The notes: generated from the sequence alone by a model not told the origin. DNA of 51,158 bases from Acidobacteriota bacterium (GCA_029862975.1 JAOTWP010000012.1:1-51158); one strand, 5' to 3'. Shown: positions 33,131 to 44,552, numbered from the stretch's first letter. Made by a program: numbers and translations.

Positions 33131-34543
33131 ATGATCGACGACGCCGTCTTCCCGCCCGGGCCCGGGCCGGCCGGAGTCGCCGTCGAGCGCCACGGCGTCT
33201 GCTACACGGCGGCCCGCTGGACCCCCGCGGGGCTCGCCGCCGTCGTCAACCGGCTCGAGAGAGACGGCGGCCGCGCGCTCGCCGAGCTGTCGCTGGAGCG
33301 GCGGCTCGCTGCCTGGTGCGACGCGATCGCGCGCTTCCGGGATCCCGGGTCGGCCGAGAGCGAAGCCCTGCGCCCGGCGCTGCTGAGGCTCTGCGGCCTC
33401 TCCGCGGCGGGCCTCGACGCGGCGCTCGAAGCCGTCCTCGGCGGCGTCGACCGGCCCTCCGCCGCCCGGCTCTTCGACGAGGCGGAGGGGCTGCAGCCCT
33501 CGGGAGCGGGGCGCTCGGGAGCGGGACGCCCGGGATCGGAAGGCCAGGCATCGGGACGCCAGGGATCGGAAGGCCAGGGACCGGGGCGCTCGGAAACGGG
33601 ACGCCAGGAGGCGGGACGCCCGGGAGCGGGGCCCTCGGGGCTCGTCGCCGTCATCCTGGCGGGGAACCTCCCCGCGCTGGCGGTGCAGCCCCTGCTGCCG
33701 GCCCTCGCGCTCGGCCGGCCGGTGCTGCTCAAGTCGGCGTCGGCCGAGCCGCTCTTTGCGCCCGCCTTCGTGCGCGCCCTCGTCCGGGCCGCGCCGGAGC
33801 TCGCATCGGCCGTCGCGGCCGCCACCTGGGAGGGCGGCGCCGTCGAGCTCGAGGCGCCGATTCTCGAGCGGGCGGCGACCGTTCTCGTCTACGGCGACCA
33901 GCCGGCCGTCGACTCGGTGGCGCGGCGGACGCGCGGGACCTGCGTCGCCCACGGGCCGCGGGCGAGCCTCGCCGTCGTCTCGGCGGCGGCCGACCCGGCG
34001 CTCGCCGCCGCCGGCCTGGCCCGCGACGTCGCCCTCTTCGACCAGCGCGGCTGCCTGTCCGTGCAGGCCGTCTACACCGACGGCGACGCCGCCGTCCTGG
34101 CCGGCGCGCTGGCCCGGGCGCTCGCCGAGCGGGCCGCGGCCTGGCCGCCGGGGCCGCTCGATCCGAGCGTCGCCGCGGCGGTGCAGCAGGTGCGGGCCGA
34201 GGCGCGGCTGCGCGGCCTCGAGCAGCCGGCGATGGCGCTCGCCGCCGGCACCGTCGTCGTCGAGCCGCTGCCGGCCTTCCAGCCGTCGCCGGGGCTGCGC
34301 ACCGTGCGCGTCCATCCGCTCGCGAGCCTCGACGCGGTCGTGCCCGCGCTGGCCGCCTGGCGCGGCCGGCTCTCGGGCGCGGCGCTGGCGGGCGCCCCGG
34401 CGTGGGCGCTAGAGTCGGCTCTCGCCGAGCTCGGCGTCGCGCGCTGCGCCCCGCCGGGCGAGCTGCAGTCGCCCGACGCGCTGTGGCACAACGGCGGGCT
34501 CCATCCGCTGGCCGCGCTGGGCGCCCCGGCGACGGGACGATGA
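33131..34543 (+). CDS. LuxC-family acyl-CoA/acyl-protein reductase
   Basis: A 470-residue NADPH-dependent reductase related to LuxC, which reduces the enzyme-bound acyl group to aldehyde. Seen: the Rossmann entry GLVAVILAGNLPALAVQP, FDQRGCLSVQAVY with the catalytic Cys308, and WHNGGLHPL near the C-terminus. Residues of about 123-170 are a low-complexity G/R/S/E/Q stretch encoded by a 15-bp tandem repeat, inserted in frame between the helical N-terminus and the Rossmann domain. The insert is unlike normal LuxC and probably acts as a flexible linker. It is paired with LuxE upstream and overlaps the orphan gene downstream by four bases (ATGA). Confidence 0.86.
   Translation: MIDDAVFPPGPGPAGVAVERHGVCYTAARWTPAGLAAVVNRLERDGGRALAELSLERRLAAWCDAIARFRDPGSAESEALRPALLRLCGLSAAGLDAALEAVLGGVDRPSAARLFDEAEGLQPSGAGRSGAGRPGSEGQASGRQGSEGQGPGRSETGRQEAGRPGAGPSGLVAVILAGNLPALAVQPLLPALALGRPVLLKSASAEPLFAPAFVRALVRAAPELASAVAAATWEGGAVELEAPILERAATVLVYGDQPAVDSVARRTRGTCVAHGPRASLAVVSAAADPALAAAGLARDVALFDQRGCLSVQAVYTDGDAAVLAGALARALAERAAAWPPGPLDPSVAAAVQQVRAEARLRGLEQPAMALAAGTVVVEPLPAFQPSPGLRTVRVHPLASLDAVVPALAAWRGRLSGAALAGAPAWALESALAELGVARCAPPGELQSPDALWHNGGLHPLAALGAPATGR
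33498..33640 (+). repeat. In-frame 15-bp minisatellite inside the luxC-like gene
   Basis: About nine tandem copies of a 15-bp unit, for example GGACGCCCGGGATCG alternating with GAAGGCCAGGCATCG. Several consecutive units differ at one to four positions, and the alternation hints at a 30-bp higher-order unit. Because 15 is a multiple of three, each copy adds five residues (GRPGS, EGQAS, GRQGS and similar) without breaking the frame. Copy number could vary between strains. Confidence 0.9.
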
Positions 34544-34962
34544 GCGCAACTACCGGCGCAACGATGAAGGCGACGATCGACGAAGACCTCACCTCCGTGC
34601 TCGAGCGGCTCCTGGCGGCCAGCCCCGGCGCCGACGCCTTCCACCTGCGGCTGGTGGACGACTTCAGCCACCGCGCGGTCGGCCCGGAAGAGACCGACGC
34701 GATCTTCGCGAGCTTCCTCGCCGACTTCGAGGACGCCGTGGCGCGGGTCGGCGCCGATTGGGGCGCGCCGACCTTCCGGGGCGGCGTCGACCGCGACGAC
34801 TTCCCCCCGTGGAGCGAAGCGCTGGTCCTGGCCTATTGGCAGCGCGGCGACGCCGTCGCCTTCCTCTCCCTGCGCCACGACGACGAGGGCGAGCCCATGT
34901 TCCTCGAGGTCGGCGCCCTCACCGACGACGAGGCCGCGACGCTGGCCTACACCCGGTCCTGA
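34540..34962 (+). CDS. Orphan acidic protein coupled to the luxE/luxC pair
   Basis: A 140-residue soluble acidic protein whose ATG overlaps the luxC stop (ATGA). It has alternating helix and strand-like segments (DLTSVLERLLAA, EETDAIFASFLADFEDAVAR) and an aromatic strand SEALVLAYWQRGDAVAFLSL. There is no cysteine, membrane segment or recognised domain. Coupling implies it works with the aldehyde-forming pair, perhaps as an accessory or assembly subunit (inference). Its last codons (TACACCCGGTCCTGA) are the first copy of the following tandem repeat. A second in-frame ATG at 34564 is an alternative start. Confidence 0.7.
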   Translation: MSATTGATMKATIDEDLTSVLERLLAASPGADAFHLRLVDDFSHRAVGPEETDAIFASFLADFEDAVARVGADWGAPTFRGGVDRDDFPPWSEALVLAYWQRGDAVAFLSLRHDDEGEPMFLEVGALTDDEAATLAYTRS

Positions 34963-35075
34963 GCTGCCCGGTCCCGCACTACCCGGTCCCACTACCCGGT
35001 CCTGCACTACCCGGTCCTGCACTACCCGGTCCCGAGCTGCGGTCCCGAGCTCCGGCTTGCGACGGGACTCCGGCT
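34945..35075. repeat. 15-bp tandem repeat starting in the stop codon of the orphan gene
   Basis: Five to six copies of a unit close to CACTACCCGGTCCTG, some shortened by one or two bases, followed by decaying copies (GAGCTGCGGTCCC, GAGCTCCGGCTTGCG). The first copy includes the gene's final codons and stop, so the array appears to have expanded out of the coding end. It occupies most of the gap before the convergent thioredoxin gene. No terminator hairpin with a T-tract is seen. Confidence 0.85.
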
Positions 35076-35096
35076 TGCGGGGGGACCCGGCGGGGC

Positions 35097-35915
35097 TCAG
35101 GAGCCCTGGATCGCGTTCTTGATCGCCAGCTCGGGGATCTTCCAGCTCGAGCCGGAGATGCGGCCCACCTCGCGGCCGCTCACGAAGACCACCGCCGTCG
35201 GCACGGAGTCGATGTCGAGGCGCTTGACCTCCGGATCGGCGCTGAAGCCGTCGCCCTGCGGCAGGCCGTAGAACGAGAGCGCCACCTGCGAGCCCGCGAG
35301 CTCCTGGGCGACCCGCAGGACGCGCGGCAGGACCTGCTGGCAGTGCGGGCACCAGGTGCCGAAGAACACCCGGACCTCGACGGGGCGCGACTCGGCCTGG
35401 AGCTGCCGCACGAGGGGCTCCGAGAACTCGTAGGCGTCGGCGCCCGTCCGGTAGTCGCGGCTGTAGGCGCGCATGGCCTCGAGGTCCTGCTCGCCGAGGA
35501 GCCACGGCTTGTTGCGCAGCTGCGCCGCCCGCCCGTCGACGGAGAACTCGATGCCGTCGCCGGCGATGGTGAACTTCCCCAGCGGCGCCAGCATGGCGCC
35601 GTCGAGCAGGCGGACGCCGCCGTTGGGCTGGCGGTCGACCTTCATCAGGTTGACCGTCGACACCGCGGCGCTGCGCGCCTGGACGAGCAGCGGCGACTCG
35701 CTCAAGGTCGGCACCACGAGGTAGGCGCCGGCGCTCTGCGACTGGTAGACCTCGGCGTTCGCGTCCTCTTCACCGTCGAGGAAGAACACGAACTTGTCGA
35801 TGGGCAGGAAGTCGTTCATCGCCGGCTGGGCGGCGGCGAGGCCGCCAGTGAGGGCGCCGACGAGGGCGCAAGCGATCGCCACGATCGCGCGACTGCGAAA
35901 AGAAGGGGTGTTCAC
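35097..35915 (-). CDS. Exported thioredoxin-fold protein
   Basis: A 272-residue protein with a signal peptide (AIVAIACALVGALTGGLAAAQ), an N-terminal domain of unknown family (about 30-165), and a C-terminal thioredoxin domain holding FFGTWCPHCQQVLP with the redox-active CPHC pair and the cis-Pro in DSVPTAVVF. It should reduce or isomerise disulfides outside the cytoplasm. I chose the GTG at 35915: an AGGAGAG site lies just before it and the signal peptide follows at once. Upstream in-frame ATG codons would add an arginine-rich leader. It is 78 bp downstream of the MauE/DoxX-like gene on the same strand, which may supply its electrons. Confidence 0.88.
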   Translation of the reverse strand: MNTPSFRSRAIVAIACALVGALTGGLAAAQPAMNDFLPIDKFVFFLDGEEDANAEVYQSQSAGAYLVVPTLSESPLLVQARSAAVSTVNLMKVDRQPNGGVRLLDGAMLAPLGKFTIAGDGIEFSVDGRAAQLRNKPWLLGEQDLEAMRAYSRDYRTGADAYEFSEPLVRQLQAESRPVEVRVFFGTWCPHCQQVLPRVLRVAQELAGSQVALSFYGLPQGDGFSADPEVKRLDIDSVPTAVVFVSGREVGRISGSSWKIPELAIKNAIQGS

Positions 35916-35993
35916 GGCTCTCCTGTCCTCCACTGCAAGGGCTTCCATGCGGCCATTCCCGGGGGTGCGGCCCCGTGGGCGCGGCACGGTCTC

Positions 35994-36986
35994 TCAGTCT
36001 AGCAGGGCTCGCCGGCCGGCCGCGGCCCAGCCTTCACCGACCTCTCCCAACTCCGGAAGGCCCGGGATTGTTTCCACGACCCGGCCGTCGAGCACCCGGA
36101 ACGAGCGCGGCAGGGTGCGGTAGAGCGGCCGCAGGAGGGTCGCCGGCGCCAGGCGCACCTCGGTGGCCACCATGTACTGCCAGCTGAAGGCGTTGAGATC
36201 CTCGGGCAGCGCGTCGCTGACCAGCCAGAGGCGCGGCTCGCCGTTGGCCAGGGAGTGGGCGTGCAGCCGCTCGAGGCCGGCGACGAGCTCCTCCTCGTCG
36301 AGATGGGTGAGGACCACCCAGTGCTCGCCGCGGTCGAGCTCCGGGACGAGGGCGTCGAGGCAGACGTAGTCCGGATCCGCGGGCCGGCCCGCGCACAGCT
36401 CCCGGGTCTCGACCCCGGGCGCGAGCCGCGTCGCCAGGTCGTCGAGCGGCAGCTCCGGCGCCCACCAGGCCAGCCCCAGGCCGGCGAGGGTGCCGGCCGC
36501 CACGAGGGCCAGCCGGCGGCGGGGAAAGGGCGCGGCCGCCCGCGTTCCGAGGAACGCCAGGGCCAGCGGCGGCACGAGGAGCAGCAGATCCTGCCAGAAG
36601 GCCTCGGCGGGGGTGCGCTCGACGAGGTTGCCGAAGCAGCCGCAGGCCGCGGCCGCCCGCTCGACGCCGCGCAGCTCGTCGAGGTAGGCGCGGCCCGTCA
36701 GGAACAGGAAGAAGCCGACCAGCAGCGCCGCCGGGACGAGCACCCAGCGGCGGCGGATGCCGAGGACGAGGGCCAGCCCGAGCGCGAGCTCGAGCCCCAG
36801 GGCGATCCGCGCCACCGTCATCGCGGGCAGCCAGCCGGCGAGCCCCTCGGCCGTGATCTGCTCGGCGAACGCGTGCGGATCGATCGCCTTCGTCCACGCC
36901 GCCACCAGCAGGACGAGGCCCAGGAACACCGCCCCCGCGAGCCCGGCGAGCCGGAGGATCCGCTGGCGCTTCGTCGAGTCGCTCAT
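35994..36986 (-). CDS. MauE/DoxX-like membrane protein with cysteine-free thioredoxin-like C-terminus
   Basis: A 330-residue protein. The first half has four helices plus the CGCFG motif (ACGCFGNLVERTPAEAFWQD) typical of MauE/DoxX-like redox membrane proteins. A fifth helix (LALVAAGTLAGLGLAWW) leads to a periplasmic domain with HWVVLTHLDEEELVAGLERL and RSFRVLDGRVVETIPGLP. That pattern looks like the second half of a thioredoxin or peroxiredoxin fold without CxxC. The ATG at 36986 shares a base with the uvrA stop (TGATG); a GTG one codon earlier is equally possible. It probably works with the downstream thioredoxin. The biochemical partner is inferred. Confidence 0.75.
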   Translation of the reverse strand: MSDSTKRQRILRLAGLAGAVFLGLVLLVAAWTKAIDPHAFAEQITAEGLAGWLPAMTVARIALGLELALGLALVLGIRRRWVLVPAALLVGFFLFLTGRAYLDELRGVERAAAACGCFGNLVERTPAEAFWQDLLLLVPPLALAFLGTRAAAPFPRRRLALVAAGTLAGLGLAWWAPELPLDDLATRLAPGVETRELCAGRPADPDYVCLDALVPELDRGEHWVVLTHLDEEELVAGLERLHAHSLANGEPRLWLVSDALPEDLNAFSWQYMVATEVRLAPATLLRPLYRTLPRSFRVLDGRVVETIPGLPELGEVGEGWAAAGRRALLD

Positions 36987-39835
36987 CACCCGCTCATCCT
37001 AGCAACGGCCGGCTCGGGAGCCACCCGGGGCGGAGCCGACCCGAAGTGGGCCCGCAGGGCGTCCGCCGTCGGGCTCTCGACGCCGTCCAGGAACGGGCCC
37101 AGGGGGCCGGAGTAGAGCAGGCGGCCGCCGTGGACGCCGCCGCCCGGCCCGAGGTCGACGATCCAGTCGACCTGCGCCAGCAGATCGAGGTTGTGCTCGA
37201 CGACGACGACGCCGTCGCGCCGCGCGACGAGCCGGCGCAGCGTCGCGCACAGCCGGTCGATGTCCGAGAGGTGGAGCCCGGTCGTCGGCTCGTCGAAGAG
37301 AAACAGCCGCCGCCCCTCCGTGGCCGGGCGGTCGAGGAAGCCGGCGAGCTTGAGGCGCTGCGCCTCGCCGCCGGACAGGGTCGCCGTCGACTGCCCGAGC
37401 CGCAGGTAGCCGAGCCCGACGTCCGCGAGCTTGCCGAGGCGCCGGGTCAGCAGCCGCGAGCCGGCGAAGTGCAGGAGGGCCTGCTGCACGGTCAGCTCGA
37501 GCGTCTCGGCGATGTCGAGCCCGCGGTAGCGCACGTCGAGCACCCGCCGCGTGAAGCGGCGCCCGAGGCAGGAGTCGCAGGGCACGGAGACGGGCGCCAT
37601 GAACTGCATGTCGATCTCCTGGGCGCCCGTCCCCTGGCAGGCCGGACACCGCCCCTTGTCGACGTTGAACGAGAAGTGGCCGGGGGTGATCCCGGCCCGC
37701 CGCGCGGCGGGGGTGGCGGCGAAGAGCTTGCGGATCGCGTCGTAGGCCTTGAGGTAGGTGACGGGGTTCGAGCGGCTCGAGCGGCCCAGCGGGTACTGGT
37801 CGACGTGGGCGACGTAGGCGAGCCCGTCGAGCCCGTCGAGCCCGTCGCACTCTCCCGGCTCCGCGTCGGCCACCCCGAGGCGCCGCTGGTAGTTGCCGAA
37901 GAGGACGTTCTCGACGAGGGTGGACTTGCCGGAGCCGGAGACGCCGCTGACCCCGACGAGCGCGGCGAGCGGGAACTCGACGTCGAAGCCGGCGAGGTTG
38001 TGCTCCCGCGCCCCCGTGATGCGCACCCGCGGCCGGCTCTCGAGAACGACGTCGAGGGAGCGCTTGCCGGCCTCGCGGCGATGGCGCGCCAGGTGCCGGC
38101 GGGCCCGCGGGTCGCGCGCCGGACGGCGCAGATAGCGGGCGGTCAGGGAGACGTCGCTGGCGAGGATCGCCGCCAGCGGCCCTTCCGCGAGCAGCTCGCC
38201 GCCCATCTCGCCGGCCGCCGGCCCGAGGTCGATCACGTGATCCGCGCCCTCGATGAGCGTGCGGTCGTGCTCGACGACGAGCACGGTGTTGCCGCGCCGC
38301 GCCAGGTCGCGCAGCAGCTCGAGCAGCCGCTGGCTGTCGCGGGGATGGAGGCCGACCGTCGGCTCGTCGAGCACGTACAGGGTGCTCGTGAGGCCCGAGC
38401 CCAGCGACGCGGCCAGGTGGATGCGCTGCGTCTCGCCGCCGGAGAGCGTCCGCGCCTGGCGGTCGAGAGTCAGGTAGTCGAGGCCGACCCGGTGCAGCAC
38501 CTCGACGCGCGCCGTCAGCTGCTCGATCAGGTGGTGCGCCTTCTCGAGCTGCCGCTCGCCCCACGCGACCGACGCCAGCCAGCGACGCAGCGATTCCACG
38601 CTCTCGGCCGTGAGGCTGGGGAGCGTCCGCCCCTGGACGGTGACGCTCAGCGCCTCGGGACGCAGCCGGGTCCCCCGGCACGCCGGGCAGGGGTCGTAGG
38701 CCCGGAAGCGCGCCAGCAGCACCCGCATGTGGACCCGGTACGAGCGCTTCTCGAGCCAGGCGAAAAAGCGCTCGAGGCTGGTGAACGGCCCCTTGCCCGA
38801 CCACACCCACTCGCGGACCGCGGGCGGCAGGTCGCGCCAGGGGACGTCGAGCGGCACTCCGCGCTCCGCGCAGGCGGTCCACAGCCGCTCGTAGCGCTTC
38901 TCGTAGGCGGGCGTGTTCCAGGGCGCGAACGGCCGCTCGGCGAGGGTCCGGGAGGGATCGGGGATCACCCGGTCGCGGTCGATCCCGATGACGCGGCCGA
39001 ACCCCTGGCACTCGCCGCACGCCCCGAGCGGCGAGTTGAAGGAGAAGAGCGCCGGCACGGGGCGGCGCAGGGCCAGGCCGCAGCGCGGGCATCCCGGCCC
39101 GGCGCTCACGTGGCGCGTCGTCTCGCCGCGCGCCACGGCGCGGCCGGCGGCGAGCCGGTAGGCCTCCTCGACGGCGTCGACGACCCGCGTCAGGGAGCCC
39201 TCGTCCGCTCGGAACCTGCCGAGCACGAGGTGCAGGGGATCCAGGTCCCCGGGCCAGGTCGCGCGCGAGGTCAGGCGGACGACCTCGTCGCCCTCCAGCC
39301 GGCGGCCGAAGCCCTGGCGCACGAGCTCGGCCAGCGCCTGCGAGGCGCCGCGCCGCGGCCGCCGCACCGGGGCGACGAGGACGAACGCCGCGCCCGCCGC
39401 GCCCGCGACGAGCTCCTCCGCCGCCTGCTGGGGGGTGCAGGCGCGCGCCGCGCCGTGCCCGGCCGGGCAGCTCACCTCGCCGAGATGGGTGAAGAGCAGC
39501 CGCAGCACGTCGTGGGTCTCGGTCAACGTGCCCACCGTCGAGCGCGCGTTGCGCACGGCGTTGCGGGCCTCGAGCGCCACGGCGGGGAGGATCCCCCGCA
39601 GCTCGTCGAGCGGCGGCCGCTCCACGCGGTCGAGGAACTGCCGCGCGTAGGTCGACATCGACTCCACGAACCGGCGCTGCCCCTCGGCGAAGACCGTGTC
39701 GAAGGCGAGCGACGACTTCCCGGCCCCCGACGGCCCGGTGACGACCGTCAGCTTGCCGTGCGGAATCCGGCAGCTGACGTTCTTCAAGTTGTGGGTCCGC
39801 GCCCCACGGACCTCGATCGCGGTTGGACTCGTCAT
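36986..39835 (-). CDS. uvrA: Excinuclease ABC subunit A (UvrA)
   Basis: A 949-residue DNA-damage recognition ATPase with tandem ABC halves. First half: GPSGAGKSS, a zinc module CPRCG...CGECQG, signature [12 protein letters not shown]. Second half: GVSGSGKST, zinc module CPACQGTG...CDSCLG, signature [13 protein letters not shown] and [15 protein letters not shown] segment of about residues 135-250 ([20 protein letters not shown]) matches the UvrB-binding/insertion region, so it is not the shortened UvrA2 type. A small GLDGLDGL triplication lies after the second Walker A. The ATG at 39835 starts directly before [10 protein letters not shown]. The MauE-like gene is coupled downstream. It could be a second UvrA paralogue. 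Confidence 0.9.
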   Translation of the reverse strand: MTSPTAIEVRGARTHNLKNVSCRIPHGKLTVVTGPSGAGKSSLAFDTVFAEGQRRFVESMSTYARQFLDRVERPPLDELRGILPAVALEARNAVRNARSTVGTLTETHDVLRLLFTHLGEVSCPAGHGAARACTPQQAAEELVAGAAGAAFVLVAPVRRPRRGASQALAELVRQGFGRRLEGDEVVRLTSRATWPGDLDPLHLVLGRFRADEGSLTRVVDAVEEAYRLAAGRAVARGETTRHVSAGPGCPRCGLALRRPVPALFSFNSPLGACGECQGFGRVIGIDRDRVIPDPSRTLAERPFAPWNTPAYEKRYERLWTACAERGVPLDVPWRDLPPAVREWVWSGKGPFTSLERFFAWLEKRSYRVHMRVLLARFRAYDPCPACRGTRLRPEALSVTVQGRTLPSLTAESVESLRRWLASVAWGERQLEKAHHLIEQLTARVEVLHRVGLDYLTLDRQARTLSGGETQRIHLAASLGSGLTSTLYVLDEPTVGLHPRDSQRLLELLRDLARRGNTVLVVEHDRTLIEGADHVIDLGPAAGEMGGELLAEGPLAAILASDVSLTARYLRRPARDPRARRHLARHRREAGKRSLDVVLESRPRVRITGAREHNLAGFDVEFPLAALVGVSGVSGSGKSTLVENVLFGNYQRRLGVADAEPGECDGLDGLDGLAYVAHVDQYPLGRSSRSNPVTYLKAYDAIRKLFAATPAARRAGITPGHFSFNVDKGRCPACQGTGAQEIDMQFMAPVSVPCDSCLGRRFTRRVLDVRYRGLDIAETLELTVQQALLHFAGSRLLTRRLGKLADVGLGYLRLGQSTATLSGGEAQRLKLAGFLDRPATEGRRLFLFDEPTTGLHLSDIDRLCATLRRLVARRDGVVVVEHNLDLLAQVDWIVDLGPGGGVHGGRLLYSGPLGPFLDGVESPTADALRAHFGSAPPRVAPEPAVARMSG

Positions 39836-39852
39836 CTGCCGGTCACCCGTTC

Positions 39853-39903
39853 GCTTCGACCTCCCCCGGCTACGGCCGCGAAGCGGCCGGAGCCAAGCGA
39901 AGC
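39853..39903 (-). other. Long imperfect RNA hairpin upstream of uvrA
   Basis: On the minus strand an 11-bp core stem (GGCT/AGCC, one mismatch, CGGCCGC/GCGGCCG, TTC loop at 39880-39882) is extended outward by GCTTCG pairing with CGAAGC (39898-39903 with 39853-39858). It lies in the 148-bp spacer between the PBP gene and uvrA and ends 17 nt before the uvrA ATG. No U-tract follows, so it is not an intrinsic terminator. It may shape uvrA translation or stabilise the processed transcript. Confidence 0.6.
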
Positions 39904-39983
39904 ACGCCAGCATATCGCTTCTCGACTGGCCACTCCGCCGACCCGCCATGCGCGGGGCTCCAAGCCGAAGCCTCGCAGCGGCT

Positions 39984-42383
39984 TCAGGGCGTGGGCGGAC
40001 GGGGGCGCTTCTTGCTCTTGAAGACCCGATCGAGCCAGCGCTTGAAGCGGCCGCGGCTCGTGTCGTCGAGCATGCTCGCCCGCAGCTCGGCGCGGCTGGC
40101 GTGGAGGTGGCACAGCGCCGCCGGCACGCGGTCGCGGGGGAAGACTTCGGTCGTGACCTGGGGGCAGCGGCCGGTCGCCAGCTCGCCGGAGAGCGGGTCG
40201 ATCGTCGCCGTGGTGATGCCGGGCGGCGGCTGGGCGGCGGGGTAGCCGCCGGGCGGGCGCAGGCGCCAGACGAAGCGGTTCCAGATCGGCAGGCCGGCGC
40301 GGGCTCCCGACAGCCGGGTCGGGGCGTTGTCGTCGTAGCCCACCCACACCAGGGCGGCGCGGTCCGGGGAGTAGCCGGCGAACCAGCTGTCGCGCCGGTC
40401 GTTGCTCGTGCCGGTCTTGCCGGCCAGGCGGTCGCTCATCCCCCAGGAGCGCGCGACGCGGGCGGTGCCGCGGTCGAAGACTCCCTCGAGGATCGAGGTC
40501 ACGAGGTAGGCGCTCTCCGGAGAGAGGACCGCCGCGGGCTCCGGCAGCGGCCGGCCGGCCACCGGCCGGCCGTCCGGCCCCAGCACCGCGGTGACGAAGT
40601 GCGGCGGCCGGCGGACGCCGCCGGCCGCCAGGGTGGCGTAGACCGTCGCCAGCTCGAGCGGCGTCACCTCGAGCGCCCCGAGCGCCATCGCCGGCACGCG
40701 GTCGAGGCGGCGCTCGAGCCCGAGCCGCGAAGCGGTGTCGGCGACCTCGGCCAGACCCGTCGCCAGCGCCAGGCGCGCGGTCGGCACGTTGAGGCTCTCC
40801 TCGAGAGCCTGGCGCGCCGTCACCCGGCCGCGGAACCGCCGGTCGTCGTTCTGCGGCTCCCACACCCCGGAGCCGGCGACCTCGAGGCGCAGCTCCTCGT
40901 CCGCGAGCAGCCCGGACGGCAGGCTCGTCCCGCGCTCGAAGGCGGCGGCGTAGACCACCGGCTTGAAGGCGCTCCCCGCCTGGCGCCGCGCCAGCCGGGC
41001 GCGGTCGAACTGGCTGGCGCGGTAGTCGCGGCCGCCGACGTAGGCGGTGACGGCGCCGCTCGCGGGATCGATCGAGACGAGCGCGGCCTGGAGCGGCCCG
41101 GCCGTCTCGCGGTCGTTCTCCCAGCCCTCCTCGAGGGCGGCGACGCCCCACCCCACCGCCTCCTCGGCCGCCTTCTGATCGCCGAGCTCGAGGGTCGAGA
41201 GGACGGCGAAGCCGGCGTCGGCGAGAGCGCCCACCCCGAACCGCCGCTCGGCCTCGACCCGCGCCGCCTCCCGGAAGTAGCCGGCCTCGGGCCCCCGGGA
41301 GGCCGGCGGCGGGGCGTAGCACAGCGCCTCGCCGCGGGCCGCCGCCAGCCGGCGATCGTCCAGCCAGCCGAGCTCTTGCATGCGCGCGAGCACCCAGTCG
41401 CGGCGCTCGCGGGCGCGGTCCGGGTGGCGGCCGGGGTCCCAGGTCCCCGGCGACTGGATCATGCCCGCCAGCACGGCAGACTCGCACAGCGTCAGCCGCG
41501 AGGCCTCCTTGCCGAAGTAGGCCTCGGCGGCGGCCCCCACCCCCATCAGGTTGACGCCGTCGCGGGTGCCCCAGTAGATCTCGTTGAGATAGGCGGCGAG
41601 GATGGCGGGCTTGCTGTAGCGCCAGTCGACGAGGAGCGCCAGCGCCATCTCGCGGAGCTTGCGCCCCACGCTGCGCTCGTGGGTGAGAAACAGGTTCTTG
41701 ACCAGCTGCTGGGTCAGCGTGCTGCCGCCCTGGCGGACGCTCCCGGACCGCAGGTTGATCCACGTCGCCCGCAGGATGCCGCGCGCCGACAGCCCGCCGT
41801 GCTCGAAGAACCGCCCGTCCTCCGCCGCCAGGACGGCGCGGGTCAGGTCCTCCGGCAGGTCGTCGAGGCTCACGGGCCGGCGCTCCCGGAGGTCGGGTCC
41901 GTAGTAGGAGCCCACGAGCGGCGCCTCGAGGGCGAGCCGCGGCACGGGCTCGCCGAGCCATCGCAGCTCCCGGATCGCGCCGCCCGCGAAGGAGACGACG
42001 GCCAGGCCGGCGGCGCGCCAGCCCTCCGCCGTCGGCGTGCGCCGGACGTGGATCTCGAGCTTCTCCTCCGCGGCTCGAAACTGGCCGGGCGCCGGCCGCC
42101 GGCCGAGCGAGCTCGCGTAGCCCGCGCCCTCGAGCTCCCGCCGCAGCCCCACCGCCGTCCCCGCCTCCCCCACCGCCAGCACCCGCGGCGCCCCGAAGAG
42201 CCGCGACGGCTGCACCGCCGGCCGCTCCGCGAACTGGCCGGAGAGATGCCAGAACGGCCACACGAGCCACCCGAGAACGCAAAGCAGCGCCACCGCCAGC
42301 ACCCCCACGGCCGGCCCCAGCCACCCGCGCCGCCGCGGGGCTCGCTTCTTCTTGCTGGCGGGGGTCTTCTTCCTGGCAGGCAT
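39984..42383 (-). CDS. mrcB: Class A penicillin-binding protein (PBP1b-like)
   Basis: A 799-residue bifunctional peptidoglycan synthase anchored by one helix (about 21-43) after a Lys/Arg-rich cytoplasmic tail. An N-terminal UB2H-like domain (about 60-160) is followed by the GT51 glycosyltransferase with [13 protein letters not shown] and [20 protein letters not shown]. The transpeptidase has SxxK in [10 protein letters not shown], SxN in EESLNVPTA and KTG in [10 protein letters not shown]. Domain order and the region before GT51 favour PBP1b over PBP1a. The C-terminus is basic (KSKKRPRPP). It lies upstream of uvrA on the same strand with a 148-bp spacer. Confidence 0.94.
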   Translation of the reverse strand: MPARKKTPASKKKRAPRRRGWLGPAVGVLAVALLCVLGWLVWPFWHLSGQFAERPAVQPSRLFGAPRVLAVGEAGTAVGLRRELEGAGYASSLGRRPAPGQFRAAEEKLEIHVRRTPTAEGWRAAGLAVVSFAGGAIRELRWLGEPVPRLALEAPLVGSYYGPDLRERRPVSLDDLPEDLTRAVLAAEDGRFFEHGGLSARGILRATWINLRSGSVRQGGSTLTQQLVKNLFLTHERSVGRKLREMALALLVDWRYSKPAILAAYLNEIYWGTRDGVNLMGVGAAAEAYFGKEASRLTLCESAVLAGMIQSPGTWDPGRHPDRARERRDWVLARMQELGWLDDRRLAAARGEALCYAPPPASRGPEAGYFREAARVEAERRFGVGALADAGFAVLSTLELGDQKAAEEAVGWGVAALEEGWENDRETAGPLQAALVSIDPASGAVTAYVGGRDYRASQFDRARLARRQAGSAFKPVVYAAAFERGTSLPSGLLADEELRLEVAGSGVWEPQNDDRRFRGRVTARQALEESLNVPTARLALATGLAEVADTASRLGLERRLDRVPAMALGALEVTPLELATVYATLAAGGVRRPPHFVTAVLGPDGRPVAGRPLPEPAAVLSPESAYLVTSILEGVFDRGTARVARSWGMSDRLAGKTGTSNDRRDSWFAGYSPDRAALVWVGYDDNAPTRLSGARAGLPIWNRFVWRLRPPGGYPAAQPPPGITTATIDPLSGELATGRCPQVTTEVFPRDRVPAALCHLHASRAELRASMLDDTSRGRFKRWLDRVFKSKKRPRPPTP

Positions 42384-42611
42384 CTCGCGCCCTCACTGCA
42401 AGCTGCGGGCCACCAGTCGCTCTTACCAGCGTCCGGCGGCGGCTCCGCCGCCGCATGGGTGCCCTCGGCAAGCCATCCCCCGCGGAACGGACAAGACCCG
42501 ATCTCCGGAATCGCCGGCCAAGCCCTTCTCTTTCATACCTGAAGTCTTTTCCTGGGTCTTCACCGGCCTCGCGACCCACCACCGCTCGGCTGCCTCGCGC
42601 TTGCCCCATGC

Positions 42612-42617
42612 TATCTT
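42612..42617 (+). promoter_or_regulatory. -10-like box TATCTT nine bases before the ABC-F ATG
   Basis: TATCTT fits the -10 pattern and lies nine bases before the ATG at 42627. No ribosome-binding sequence is visible in between. The 243-bp divergent spacer between the PBP and ABC-F genes holds no other recognisable element. Confidence 0.4.
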
Positions 42618-42626
42618 CCCGCCTCG

Positions 42627-44548
<1,922 letters not shown>

Positions 44549-44552
<4 letters not shown>

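Noticed and set aside
31942..34543. Bioluminescence operon
   Set aside because: Only LuxE- and LuxC-type genes are present. There are no luciferase alpha/beta genes and no luxD or luxG.
33010..35075. CRISPR-like array
   Set aside because: Units are 13-15 bp, directly tandem without unique spacers, and there are no cas genes. They are minisatellites.
39868..39894. Intrinsic terminator between the PBP gene and uvrA
   Set aside because: The stem is strong, but no T-tract follows it on the transcribed strand.
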